Assembly (NCBI RefSeq): GCF_000218235.1
Contig: NZ_GL945017.1
Span: 585,297 to 649,296 of the forward strand
DNA: 64,000 bases
Direction of reading: 5' to 3'
From: Hallella multisaccharivorax DSM 17128
GTDB taxonomy: Bacteria > Bacteroidota > Bacteroidia > Bacteroidales > Bacteroidaceae
Under the pieces are notes generated by a model. It had not been told where the DNA came from. It did not search any database and saw only the letters and a list, made by a program, of their open reading frames with translations. The translations under genes and the position numbers were made by a program. Shown in pieces: positions 36,651 to 45,356 of the stretch. How positions within the stretch are numbered: the first letter of the stretch is position 1; each line of letters begins with the position of its first letter.

Positions 36651-36806
36651 TTTTGATTGGTTAGATAAGGATTGTGCACACTTTTTTCTGTTTTTTGTTG
36701 GCTGTTTTATGGAAAGTTTATAAATTTGCAATGTTATCATCTTCGGATAATGCGGAATGATGATAAAACGAAATTGATACAGAAACATTTTAAAGACAAA
36801 AACATT

Positions 36807-37178
36807 ATGACTAAAAAAGGAGAAGTTTATAAGTGTAAGCACTGTGGTGGCATCGTTGAGGTTTTGCATGAGGGTGCTGTACCCGTGTGCTGCGGCGAGC
36901 CCATGACACTGTTGAAAGAGAATACCACCGACGCGGCAACAGAAAAGCACGTACCAGTGGTGGAGAAAATTGAGGGCGGCTACCGCGTCACAGTGGGCAG
37001 CGTGGCTCATCCCATGACACCAGAGCACTATATCCAATGGATTGAGCTGGTGACACCCAATGGTGTGCTGCGCCGTGACCTTACTCCGGAGGACAAGCCC
37101 ATGGCTGAGTTCAAGACCGACGCCACCGAGGTAGTTGCACGTGAGTATTGCAACCTCCATGGCCTGTGGAAGGCATAA
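36807..37178 (+). CDS. dfx: Desulfoferrodoxin (superoxide reductase)
   Basis: 123 residues from the ATG at 36807 ([15 protein letters not shown]). The N-terminal desulforedoxin-type Fe(Cys)4 centre is formed by CKHC and CC (CCGEPM). The catalytic centre II ligands are seen in EKHVP, VAHPM, and the closing YCNLHGLW (Cys and His). It reduces superoxide to peroxide without making oxygen, an oxidative defence typical of anaerobes. The frame extends upstream but that part is not conserved. Confidence 0.95.
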   Translation: MTKKGEVYKCKHCGGIVEVLHEGAVPVCCGEPMTLLKENTTDAATEKHVPVVEKIEGGYRVTVGSVAHPMTPEHYIQWIELVTPNGVLRRDLTPEDKPMAEFKTDATEVVAREYCNLHGLWKA

Positions 37179-37205
37179 CGGGCAAAAACGACATTTCTAT
37201 AGAGG

Positions 37206-37244
37206 CATGAGGACGATCTTTCCATGATCATCCTCATGTTTTTT
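37206..37244 (+). terminator. Terminator after desulfoferrodoxin gene
   Basis: A 13-bp stem with one mismatch (CATGAGGACGATC / GATCATCCTCATG), 7-nt loop, followed by TTTTTT. Confidence 0.85.
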
Positions 37245-37261
37245 ATGGTCCTGCATTTGAG

Positions 37262-37335
37262 GGACGATTCTCCGCCACGTGCCGAACGATTCTCCACCAC
37301 GTGCAGGAGACTTCTCCTGCACGTGGCGGACGACG
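37262..37335. repeat. CACGTG palindromic repeat cluster
   Basis: Three units spaced about 22-23 bp: ATTCTCCGCCACGTGCC, ATTCTCCACCACGTGCAGG and the inverted CTTCTCCTGCACGTGGCGG. Units two and three form a hairpin (CACGTGCAGGAG / CTCCTGCACGTG, loop ACTT). They share TTCTCCnnCACGTG with the repeats at 1324-1373. The cluster lies between dfx and the next glycosyltransferase gene. Confidence 0.65.
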
Positions 37336-37431
37336 ACGGGACTATGAAACAACTCAGTAATAAAATAGTGAGGGGACGTCGTTTTCTGCTTTTTTTATGA
37401 TACCTTTGCCGAATCATCAACAAGCAGAACC

Positions 37432-38571
37432 ATGAAAATAGGATATGACGCCAAGCGCATCGTGCGTAACGCAACGGGATTGGGCAACTATGGACGTACA
37501 CTCATCAACAGTCTTTCAGCAGTCGACACTACCGACGAACTGTTGCTCTATGCGCCCGACAAGGGCCGTGACGACTTGCGCTCGCAAGTCCACGCGCGGC
37601 CCAATGTACGTTTCCGCTATCCGGAACGTGCGCCTTTGCGCATCCAGCGCGACCTTTGGCGCAGCCATGGCATCGTCAATGACCTGCGTAGTGACGGCAT
37701 AGACCTCTTCCATGGGCTCTCAGGCGAGTTACCCTGGGGTATTCACGAGGCGGGTATACCGGCGGTTGTCACTATCCACGACCTCATCTTCCTCCGACAT
37801 CCAGAGTATTACCACTGGCTGGACGTGCAGATTTACAAGCGGAAATTCTACCGCACCCTGTGTGAAGCCAGCCACATCATTGCCATCAGCGAATGCACTA
37901 AGCGCGACATCCTGGCTTTCAGCGACTATCCTGAGAGCCATATCTCGGTGATCTATCAAAGCGCCGCACGGCACTTTGCCGTGGCGGGAAAAGGTGCTGA
38001 AGGTGTTGAGGGCTGTGCTGACACGCGCCTTCGCCGTGACCTTGGGCCGCGCTATATCCTCCAGGTAGGCACGATTGAGGAGCGGAAGAACGCATTAGAG
38101 AGCGTTGAAGCGCTCGCGTTCTTGCCCAATGGCCTCCATTTAGTGCTGGTGGGACGTCAGACTGCTTACACAGAGCAGGTGCTGCGCTATGCCCGCAACC
38201 ATGGGTTGGAGCACCGTCTACATGTTCTCAGCAACGTGGGCAATGACGAGTTGCCGCTGCTCTACCGTCATGCTGCATGTTTCGTTTATCCGTCGCGCTA
38301 TGAGGGATTCGGCATTCCCATCATCGAAGCGATCCAATGTGGACTTCCCATAGTGGCTGCCACGGGCTCGTGTCTTGAAGAAGCGGGCGGCCCCGACAGC
38401 CTCTACGTCTCGCCTGATGATGCCAGGGCGCTTGCTACTGCCATTGAGACGATGGTGGATAGGGCCAACCGCGAGGAAGTAGTGGCACGCTCACGCGACT
38501 ACATCAAGCGGTTCGAGAACAACGACGTCGCCGCGCAGATGTGCCGCGTGTATCAGAAAATTATAAGTTGA
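37432..38571 (+). CDS. GT4-type glycosyltransferase (group 1)
   Basis: 379 residues. GT-B fold with the donor-binding C-terminal motif PSRYEGFGIPIIEAIQCGLPIVAA (the E-x7-E signature), preceded by YILQVGTIEERKN and LVLVGRQT. The N-terminus MKIGYDAKRIVRNATGLGNYGR is typical of mannosyl- or rhamnosyltransferases for O-antigen-like glycans. It lies beside remnants and genes for LPS-type sugar transfer, suggesting a surface glycan role. Confidence 0.93.
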   Translation: MKIGYDAKRIVRNATGLGNYGRTLINSLSAVDTTDELLLYAPDKGRDDLRSQVHARPNVRFRYPERAPLRIQRDLWRSHGIVNDLRSDGIDLFHGLSGELPWGIHEAGIPAVVTIHDLIFLRHPEYYHWLDVQIYKRKFYRTLCEASHIIAISECTKRDILAFSDYPESHISVIYQSAARHFAVAGKGAEGVEGCADTRLRRDLGPRYILQVGTIEERKNALESVEALAFLPNGLHLVLVGRQTAYTEQVLRYARNHGLEHRLHVLSNVGNDELPLLYRHAACFVYPSRYEGFGIPIIEAIQCGLPIVAATGSCLEEAGGPDSLYVSPDDARALATAIETMVDRANREEVVARSRDYIKRFENNDVAAQMCRVYQKIIS

Positions 38572-38580
38572 ACATTCAGG

Positions 38581-38850
38581 ATGGATCATCAGGCCATAAA
38601 AAACCATCCTAAAAAGCCCTTGCGCATTCTCATTGTCAGAATACGCTAAATGGGTGGTACCATTCTTTCCACTCTTTTGATGAACACGCTCAGGCGAATG
38701 TTCCCCGCTGCCGTCATCGATCGTTGTGGTCAACGAACACATCGCCACACTGATGGAAAGGCATCCAGTGCTCAGCCATGTATTCCTCCATCATCGTCCA
38801 CGACTTGGCGCCTATTCGTCCCGACCATTGCGTGACGCTTGGCTATCACG
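38581..38850 (+). pseudogene. Glycosyltransferase family 9 remnant
   Basis: Starts MDHQAIKNHPKKPLRILIVRIR, then a stop, then MGGTILSTLLMNTLRRMFPAAVID, then a frameshift to VVNEHIATLMERHPVLSHVFL. Together these are the first 80 residues of a heptosyltransferase-like GT9 protein. The body is missing; the convergent GT2 gene overlaps the right end (from 38846). Dead gene at the end of the group 1 glycosyltransferase transcript. Confidence 0.75.
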
Positions 38851-39643
38851 GCCTCGGAGCAGCCGCATCTGCGTGGGAAGGAGAGAGACCAGCTTCACGC
38901 TTCTCAATGACTTTTGCTACGAGGATGAACTGGTAGAAAGCCTTTAGTGTGGCATGGATTATCCCATTGACGCCGTTTTTGTAACCGCCGTCAATGATAT
39001 AGTTTTTGAAGAAATGGAAAGCTGGCCGGTAGAAGAGCGTAAACACGCCATAGTGCTTGTCGATACGTTTGTTGACCTCGTCGTCGGAATAACGGTTGTC
39101 CTTTTCTATGACGGTGTGGAGACTGCTCTCGTTGAGATGCCTGAGCATGACGTTGCGCAGGTGTGGAATGCGGGCTGTCTTTCCCTTGACATGGGGAGTG
39201 GCATGCACATAGGGCGGCCATGCTGTTCCCTCGCGGATGAAGAATCTGAGCTGTCGGTCGCCCACACGCCCCTTCATCGGCATGTTCATGAAGCGGTTCT
39301 GGCGGGGAATGTATAATCCCTGCGGGCAATCGGGCTCCTTGATGCGTGCATAGAGATAGTCACGGAGCTCGGGGGTCACAATTTCATCAGCATCAACTAC
39401 CAAAACCCATGGATAAGTGGCACTTTGGATGGCAATGTTTCGGGCTGGCTCCACAATTTTGAAGTCTCCCCTGGCTATTTTGATCACCTTGCAACCATAT
39501 TCCTTTGCGATGTCCAGTGTGTGGTCGGTGCTCTCCATGTCGCAGACAACAACCTCGTCGAACCCCTTGACACTCTCAAGAACTTCCCTAAGATGGAGCT
39601 CTGCATTGTAAGTGTTGATGACGACAGAAATCTTCTGATCCAT
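38846..39643 (-). CDS. Glycosyltransferase family 2 (WaaE/KdtX-like)
   Basis: 265 residues. MDQKISVVINTYNAELHLREVLESV, EVVVCDMESTD and VLVVDADEIVTPEL (DxD) resemble WaaE/KdtX-type enzymes that add a glucose to the LPS inner core. The next gene upstream (39656) encodes a Kdo-kinase-like protein and ends 12 bp away, supporting a joint role in lipid A-core synthesis. Confidence 0.9.
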   Translation of the reverse strand: MDQKISVVINTYNAELHLREVLESVKGFDEVVVCDMESTDHTLDIAKEYGCKVIKIARGDFKIVEPARNIAIQSATYPWVLVVDADEIVTPELRDYLYARIKEPDCPQGLYIPRQNRFMNMPMKGRVGDRQLRFFIREGTAWPPYVHATPHVKGKTARIPHLRNVMLRHLNESSLHTVIEKDNRYSDDEVNKRIDKHYGVFTLFYRPAFHFFKNYIIDGGYKNGVNGIIHATLKAFYQFILVAKVIEKREAGLSPSHADAAAPRP

Positions 39644-39655
39644 ATTCCAAACGTA

Positions 39656-40441
39656 TTAATGAACAATCTGGTGCCACAGGTGTGACAATGCTTTCTTGCG
39701 GCGCCAGTGCCGGTCGTGTGCCTTCTTGATTCTTATGAGCAACGAATAGGTCTCTTCCGGAAGCCCGCGCAGGCGTATGTATTCGTGCGCGACATAACTA
39801 TACATTGGCGACAGATCCCAATACAACGTCAGGTTGCGGAGGCACTCTCTGAGCGGTGGCGCCTCATTAGGGCAAAAGAAGGTCATGCGGTTGATGTCGA
39901 TGAGCGAGAAAGAGTAGGTGCCATCCTCTTTTCGGCTGAATCGGATGTTGGTGTTGTTGAGGTCTTGATGGATGACGCCCCTGTCGTGCAGCCGTGCAAA
40001 GAATGCGGCAAGTGCTGTGGCGAAAGGCCGGTCAAAGGCATCGTCCATGCAGAGCATGCCGGCGATGGCTTCCTGATCGTCCACCTTTGTCAGTAGGAAG
40101 CTGTAGCCCAGCCACCCCGCCGCCCTGCACTCCGTGTAGGCAAGAGCCTCGGGAGTGTCTATATGCCGCGAGTTCAGCTGCCAGGCATTGAAGTAAGCGC
40201 GCCTGGCTTTGGTGGCGATCAGCCAGCTGTAGGCAATGCGTTGGAAGAAGTGTGGAACCCTGTAGCGCTTGACAACGACTTCCGTCATGGAGCCGTCATC
40301 AAGCCGCACAGCTGTTTTCCGAATTTGATTGCGGCCGCTGAAAACCACCTCGCCCATATGGTCGAAAGCGGTGGGGAGCAGCCGCCACCATTCGTTAAAG
40401 CATTTGTCAGCCTGCAGGGTGGAACAGATTTCACTATGCAT
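39656..40441 (-). CDS. Lipopolysaccharide kinase (InaA/KdkA-like)
   Basis: 261 residues. A kinase-like fold with VVVKRYRVP (the ATP-lysine), RLHDRGVIHQDLNNTNIR (catalytic loop, Asp-x4-Asn) and LIDINRM (DFG-equivalent). This is the KdkA/WaaP/InaA group that phosphorylates Kdo or heptose in LPS. A second protein of this type is encoded at 42157-42918. It is in a same-strand cluster with the GT2 and the NADH dehydrogenase. Confidence 0.85.
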   Translation of the reverse strand: MHSEICSTLQADKCFNEWWRLLPTAFDHMGEVVFSGRNQIRKTAVRLDDGSMTEVVVKRYRVPHFFQRIAYSWLIATKARRAYFNAWQLNSRHIDTPEALAYTECRAAGWLGYSFLLTKVDDQEAIAGMLCMDDAFDRPFATALAAFFARLHDRGVIHQDLNNTNIRFSRKEDGTYSFSLIDINRMTFFCPNEAPPLRECLRNLTLYWDLSPMYSYVAHEYIRLRGLPEETYSLLIRIKKAHDRHWRRKKALSHLWHQIVH

Positions 40442-40463
40442 ATCCTATATCTTGCCTATCGAT

Positions 40464-41819
40464 TCACTCTTTTTCCTCTTCCATCAGATCCTCACCAAGG
40501 TGGGTTGTGGCTTCACGCTTAATGCGCTCACGTATCATCTTGGGTTTGGTGGCGTAGACGATAGTGCGGATGGAGTTGTTGTAGGTGATGTATTGCCATG
40601 CCCAGGTGAGCATGACGACGAGTTTATTTCTCACGCCGAGAATAGAGCGCAGGTGCACAACGAGCCACAAGAGCCAGGCTATGAAGCCCTGCGTGTGGAT
40701 CTTTCCGATGTCGGCCACAGCCTTGTTGCGGCCGATGGTGGCCATGCTTCCAAGGTCTTTGTAGTGGAAGGGCGTGAGCGAAGCATCTCCATGATCAATC
40801 TTTCTGAGGTTCTGTGCGAGTAGCCTTGCCTGCTGGATGGCAACTTGTGCGAGCTGCGGATGCCCTTTAGGATAGGCGGCATCTGCCGTCATAAGGCACT
40901 GGTCACCGATGGCGAAGATGCCGTCAAGCCCCTGCACGCGGTTGTATTCGTCCACATTGATGCGGAATCCCCTGCCTAACCGGTCGCCGTCGATGCCGGT
41001 GATGGGTTGTGCGCGGATGCCTGAGACCCACAGGAAGGTGCGGGTAGCGATGCTCGTGCCATCCTTGATCATCACCCGGAAGTCGCGGTAGTCGGTCACC
41101 ATCTTACCAAACTGCACGTCCACGCCCATGCTTTTGAGGAAGGTGAGCGCTTTGTCGGACGATTCTTTCGACATGCCTGCCAACAGTCTGTCGCCGGCCT
41201 CGAGCAGGTAGATGTGCATGTGGGAAGCGTCCATGTCGGGGTAGTCGTTGGGGATGACGTAGCGTTTCATCTCCGAGATAGCGCCTGCAATCTCCACGCC
41301 GGTGGCTCCACCACCTACGATAACGATGTTGAGCAGCTCCTGACGTTCCTCTTCGGTGGCGCAGGTCATCGCGCGCTCCAGGTTGGAGAGCAGAGCATTA
41401 CGCAGCCCCATGGCTTCGGACATGGTGCGCATGGGTATGGCCCATTCCTCCACGTCCTTGTTTCCAAAGAAGTTGGTGGTGGCGCCAGCCGCGAAGACGA
41501 GGTGGTCGTAGCTGATCTTGCCGATAGATGTCTGCAAGATCTTCTTGTCAGGAAACACGGCACGCGCTTCAGCCATACGGAAAAAGAAGTCCTTGCGGTG
41601 GCGGAAGAGCTGGCGGAAGGGAAAGGATATGCTGCTGGGCGCCAGTCCTGCTGAGGCAACCTGATAAATAAGTGGTGGAAACTGATGGTAATTATTCTTA
41701 TCGATCAGGACGACCTGCATGCCACTGCCCTTCAGGTCTTCTGCAAGGCGGAGGCCTCCTAAGCCGCCGCCGACAATGACCACACGCTTTTGTGCGGTCC
41801 GCTTGATATTGATGCTCAT
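40464..41819 (-). CDS. Type II NADH dehydrogenase (NDH-2)
   Basis: 451 residues. FAD-binding VVIVGGGLGGLRLAEDL at the N-terminus and NAD(P)-binding IVIVGGGATGVEIAG in the middle. FPPLIYQVASAGL and GIFAIGDQC are NDH-2 signatures. The C-terminal 80 residues include a membrane-attaching hydrophobic helix (FIAWLLWLVVHL). It passes electrons from NADH to quinone without pumping. Its place amid LPS genes is unexplained. Its start overlaps the stop of a GH35 remnant (ATGA). Confidence 0.94.
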   Translation of the reverse strand: MSINIKRTAQKRVVIVGGGLGGLRLAEDLKGSGMQVVLIDKNNYHQFPPLIYQVASAGLAPSSISFPFRQLFRHRKDFFFRMAEARAVFPDKKILQTSIGKISYDHLVFAAGATTNFFGNKDVEEWAIPMRTMSEAMGLRNALLSNLERAMTCATEEERQELLNIVIVGGGATGVEIAGAISEMKRYVIPNDYPDMDASHMHIYLLEAGDRLLAGMSKESSDKALTFLKSMGVDVQFGKMVTDYRDFRVMIKDGTSIATRTFLWVSGIRAQPITGIDGDRLGRGFRINVDEYNRVQGLDGIFAIGDQCLMTADAAYPKGHPQLAQVAIQQARLLAQNLRKIDHGDASLTPFHYKDLGSMATIGRNKAVADIGKIHTQGFIAWLLWLVVHLRSILGVRNKLVVMLTWAWQYITYNNSIRTIVYATKPKMIRERIKREATTHLGEDLMEEEKE

Positions 41820-42085
41820 AGTGTAATGTAAATATAGTAGTCTTTAATAGCCCCCGGCGCGCCCTGCTTGACCCTTGGAAGCAGTTTGATGCTGCGTTCC
41901 CAATAGGCACGCAGGATGCAGGGATAATGAATCTCGGCGGCTTTGACCGTGAGCGGTTGGCCATTGAGCAGAGAAGTCTTGTTGCCGACGGTGAACGTAC
42001 CGGTCGTTGACTTTACGCTCATGGGCAGCGTCAATGACAATAGGCTTAGAAATAAGAAAAGTCTCCTTCTGATATGGCTTGCCAT
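41816..42085 (-). pseudogene. GH35 beta-galactosidase N-terminal remnant
   Basis: 89 residues. After a signal peptide, GTFTVGNKTSLLNGQPLTVKAAEIHYP...RAYWERSIKLL matches the start of Bacteroides GH35 beta-galactosidases (normally followed by MNTICLYVFWNIHE). The protein ends shortly after in unrelated sequence, against more than 600 residues normally. A deletion fused it to the NDH-2 start. It is a truncated gene. Confidence 0.75.
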
Positions 42086-42156
42086 CGTTTGTGAATTGAT
42101 TAGAATAGTGATACAAAGTTAGCCAAAATTACTTTGTATTTACCATGTTTACCTGA

Positions 42157-42918
42157 TTATTTCTCGTAAGGAAAAGGTATCTTGTGATGACGTTGATATC
42201 TCATCCAGAACTTTTCCCGGGCTGCAAGTGCAATGCTAAGGACTTGCTCCTCATCGAAATGCCGTTGGTGCGCATACTCGCGTACGAGCAGCTCTATGAA
42301 CCTTTTCGGTCCCCAAAGACGTGTAAAATTGGAACAGCCGCGACGGATATCCACAGAGGCGAAATACATGCGGTTGATATCCACAAGAGAGAAGACAATG
42401 TTGCCGCATGCATCTTTGTCCCACAGGATGTTTCCGGGTGAGAAGTCCTTATGCAGGATGCCTTCGTCGTGCATGTGAGCTGCGAAAGCAGCGAGGGCCT
42501 TGGCCATGGGCTCGTAGGTGTCAGGCGCTGCCGAACCCATTTCATAGAGCAGATGTGTGTAAGGGCACTGCGCCGTGATGAGCCAGCTCTCTCTCAGCAA
42601 ACCTCCCTTACGCTTTTCCATGTAAGCGATGGGCTCGGGGGTATTGATGCCGTGCTTTCGCAGAATTGTGGCATTCTGGAACGCACGCGCACCTTTCGGC
42701 TTGCGCACACCCCAAGAGTAGACAAATAGGTTGATGAACTGGGGTGCGTGGAAACGCTTCACGATGAGCATCTCCCCATCAGGTGCCGTGAAACGCTTGA
42801 TGAGATTACGTCTGCCGCCATACACGTATTCGCCATCCTTGTCCATCCGCTCTGGAATCCCAAGGAGAAAGTCACGCATCGACTTGTATCGGTTATTGAA
42901 AAGTTGCATCTTCGTCAT
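42157..42918 (-). CDS. Second lipopolysaccharide-kinase-like protein (InaA/KdkA-like)
   Basis: 253 residues (an ATG two codons in, MQLFNN, is also possible). EMLIVKRFHAP, HMHDEGILHKDFSPGNILW and SLVDINRMYF match the kinase fold of Kdo/heptose kinases, like the protein at 39656-40441 but diverged. Having two could mean different phosphorylation sites on the core. A -7 element TACTTTTG lies 8 bp upstream on the minus strand (42926-42933). Confidence 0.85.
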   Translation of the reverse strand: MTKMQLFNNRYKSMRDFLLGIPERMDKDGEYVYGGRRNLIKRFTAPDGEMLIVKRFHAPQFINLFVYSWGVRKPKGARAFQNATILRKHGINTPEPIAYMEKRKGGLLRESWLITAQCPYTHLLYEMGSAAPDTYEPMAKALAAFAAHMHDEGILHKDFSPGNILWDKDACGNIVFSLVDINRMYFASVDIRRGCSNFTRLWGPKRFIELLVREYAHQRHFDEEQVLSIALAAREKFWMRYQRHHKIPFPYEK

Positions 42919-42996
42919 ATCCTCGCAAAAGTAATGCTTTTCCGTTGGGAGGCAAAAAAAATATCCCTGACTTTTATATAAGTCTATCTTTTTTTG

Positions 42997-43004
42997 TAAT
43001 TTTG
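42997..43004 (+). promoter_or_regulatory. -7 element for GT2 gene
   Basis: TAATTTTG, 38 bp before the start codon at 43043. It is divergent from the LPS kinase promoter. Confidence 0.5.
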
Positions 43005-43042
43005 CAATATGATATTAACATATTAGCTAACTCCCATTGAAT

Positions 43043-44008
43043 ATGCAACCTACGATAGAGCATCTCTCTTTTAATAATGACAATGCAGATGGGAGAATGT
43101 TGTTTTCCATTCTTATCCCATCGTGGAACAACCTACCTTTCTTACAGCTATGTATCAGAAGCATCCGTGAACATTCGGCCTATCGCCACCAGATTATTGT
43201 GCATATCAATGAGGGTAAGGACGGTACATTAGAATGGGTGAAGGCACAGGGACTTGACTATACTTATAGTCGGAATAATGTAGGTGTTTGCCTGGCCATG
43301 AACATAATGCGTACCAAGGTGAAGACTGATTATATATTGTTTCTCAACGATGATATGTATTTATTACCTGGGTGGGATGTAGCCTTCTATGATGAAGTGA
43401 GAAAACTTAACAGTAACTATTTCTATCTCTCGGCCTCAACCATACAACCGCATCATCATCCCGGTGGGTTGAAAGGTTGGCAGGCTGATTATGGTGACCG
43501 ACCAGACAATTTTCAGGAGCAACGCCTGCTCAATGAGTTCTCACAATTGAAGTTACAAGACTGGCAGGGTGCCACATGCCCACCTTCGCTGGTTCACCGT
43601 GACATCTGGGACCTGGTAGGCGGCTACAGCATAGAGTTTACGCCAGGTATGGGCAGTGACCCAGACTTTACGGCCAAATTGCTCTTTGTGGGCGTGCGTT
43701 ACTTTAAAGGCTTGGCAGCCAGCAGGGCTTATCATTTTGAGTGCAAAACGACTGCCGTCGTAAAGAAAAACAAATACTTGCCATTGTTCTTTTTTAAATG
43801 GCGGATACTCAATTCTACCATACGCAACTATCTCACATACTTGGGAAAGCCATGGATTGAAGAGCAGAACAAACATCCTCACGGTAAGTTATGGTGGGAG
43901 CATTTCAGGGGACGCATGAAGGCTATCTTCTATGCGATAAAAGGTGATTATGGTGTATTGAACCGTATAGATGATGAAGATAGGCCCGATTGGCGAATGG
44001 AATCTTAA
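43043..44008 (+). CDS. Glycosyltransferase family 2
   Basis: About 321 residues from the ATG at 43043. FSILIPSWNNLPFLQLCIRSI, YTYSRNNVGVCLAMN and ILFLNDDMYLLPGW (DxD) define a GT-A enzyme of family 2. The C-terminal region (FFFKWRILNSTIRNYL) is basic and aromatic, likely membrane-facing. The target is a surface glycan, donor unknown. The gene ends a group of LPS-type genes. Confidence 0.88.
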   Translation: MQPTIEHLSFNNDNADGRMLFSILIPSWNNLPFLQLCIRSIREHSAYRHQIIVHINEGKDGTLEWVKAQGLDYTYSRNNVGVCLAMNIMRTKVKTDYILFLNDDMYLLPGWDVAFYDEVRKLNSNYFYLSASTIQPHHHPGGLKGWQADYGDRPDNFQEQRLLNEFSQLKLQDWQGATCPPSLVHRDIWDLVGGYSIEFTPGMGSDPDFTAKLLFVGVRYFKGLAASRAYHFECKTTAVVKKNKYLPLFFFKWRILNSTIRNYLTYLGKPWIEEQNKHPHGKLWWEHFRGRMKAIFYAIKGDYGVLNRIDDEDRPDWRMES

Positions 44009-44088
44009 CTTGAATAGTTTTTATATGCGACATATATTACGTCGTTTTTTATAATACCTTTAGGGTCCAATTAAAAAGAATCCCGATG

Positions 44089-44153
44089 CCGGCCAGACGC
44101 TCTTTATGTAGGCTCATCTTGCTCTATCTGAGCCTACGAGAGATGTCTGTCGG
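44089..44153. other. Extended stem-loop in 264-bp intergenic gap
   Basis: Nested complementary blocks: CCG/CGG, AGAC/GTCT, CTCT/AGAG and a perfect 9-bp core GTAGGCTCA/TGAGCCTAC with a 12-nt loop. The whole folds as one long interrupted hairpin. No T-run follows. It may be an RNA structure or a small repeat element. Confidence 0.45.
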
Positions 44154-44222
44154 ACCCACCGATGCAGGTTACCGAAGACCTTCTTCCTCTATTTTAATCC
44201 AGGAAAATGCAAACGGGGAAGC

Positions 44223-44253
44223 TTTGTTATCACCAGCTTTATTCTTAATTTTG
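44223..44253 (+). promoter_or_regulatory. Promoter of alpha/beta hydrolase gene
   Basis: TTTG (44223-44226), 19 bp, TAATTTTG (44246-44253). The start codon follows 20 bp later. Confidence 0.7.
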
Positions 44254-44272
44254 CAGACATAAATCTGTAGCA

Positions 44273-45268
44273 ATGGGAAGAAAAAACAAAATAGCCTTGT
44301 GGATTACTTCGCTGATCCTTAGTCTCATTATATTATTTGTCTTGGGAGGAAGTATCTATCTGATTGATTTTTCGCTTTGTCCTGCTCATAACAAGGGACG
44401 CGACTATACTCTGCAGTATGCGATAATGCGCGGAAGATACCCTTGGATGGTGTCGTGGCTGGACTCGTTACAGCATGTAAAGGCTCTTCGTGACACCTTT
44501 GTGGTGATGTCGAACGTGGAGAAGGGCTTACTAAGCGATGACAGTACACGCCTGCATGCACTCATCATTGAGGCACCGAGGAAAACGCCGCGTACAGCTG
44601 TGTTGGTGCCGGGCTATACCGACAACGCCGTGGACATGTTGCATTTCGCATGTTTCTACAACCAAGAGATGCGCATGAATGTGCTCATCCCTGACCTGCA
44701 TGCCAATGGTAAGAGCGGCGGGACAGTCATGCAGATGGGCTGGAACGACCGCCATGACGTGCTCAGATGGGCAGCCATTGCCGATCTCCTCTTCAAGGAT
44801 GACACCACCGGTCATGCACGTATCGTTATTCATGGATGGTCGATGGGTGGCGCCACGACGATGAATGTCTCGGGCGAGGACACGCCAGCATATATCAAAT
44901 GCTTCATTGAAGATTGTGGCTACACTTCTGTTTGGGATGAGTTCAGTTATGAGCTTGACAGGATGTTCGGGCTTTCTGATTTCCCACTTCTCTATTCAGC
45001 GTCAGCCCTTAGCAAGGCAGGCTACGGCTGGTCGTTCGGTGAAGCTTCTCCACTAAGGCAGGTAGCCAAATGCCGCAAGCCGATGCTCTTTATCCATGGC
45101 GGCAATGATACGTTTGTGCCCACGCGTATGATTTATCCGCTCTACGCCGCCAAGCCTGCACCTAAAGAGATGGTGGTCTTCCATGGCTCCACTCACGCGC
45201 GCAGTTTCAAAGACCACAGAAGTCACTATTCACGCTGGGTGAAGGCTTTCCTGCTGAAGTATCTGTAA
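44273..45268 (+). CDS. Alpha/beta hydrolase, membrane-anchored
   Basis: 331 residues. One N-terminal helix (LWITSLILSLIILFVLGGSIYLI) anchors it. The hydrolase domain has VLVPGYTDNA (oxyanion region), IHGWSMGGATT (nucleophile elbow, Ser), and the Asp/His pair in HGGNDTFVPTRM and HGSTHARSF. This resembles BD-FAE/YqkD-type peptidase-like or esterase proteins. Substrate unknown. Confidence 0.88.
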   Translation: MGRKNKIALWITSLILSLIILFVLGGSIYLIDFSLCPAHNKGRDYTLQYAIMRGRYPWMVSWLDSLQHVKALRDTFVVMSNVEKGLLSDDSTRLHALIIEAPRKTPRTAVLVPGYTDNAVDMLHFACFYNQEMRMNVLIPDLHANGKSGGTVMQMGWNDRHDVLRWAAIADLLFKDDTTGHARIVIHGWSMGGATTMNVSGEDTPAYIKCFIEDCGYTSVWDEFSYELDRMFGLSDFPLLYSASALSKAGYGWSFGEASPLRQVAKCRKPMLFIHGGNDTFVPTRMIYPLYAAKPAPKEMVVFHGSTHARSFKDHRSHYSRWVKAFLLKYL

Positions 45269-45356
45269 TTTGAGAGCGTGGTTATCTGTTGCCACTCGCG
45301 ACATAAACCGCATAGGATAGGTGCGTTGCTGGGAGCCGTTCTTGCAGAACAGCAGA

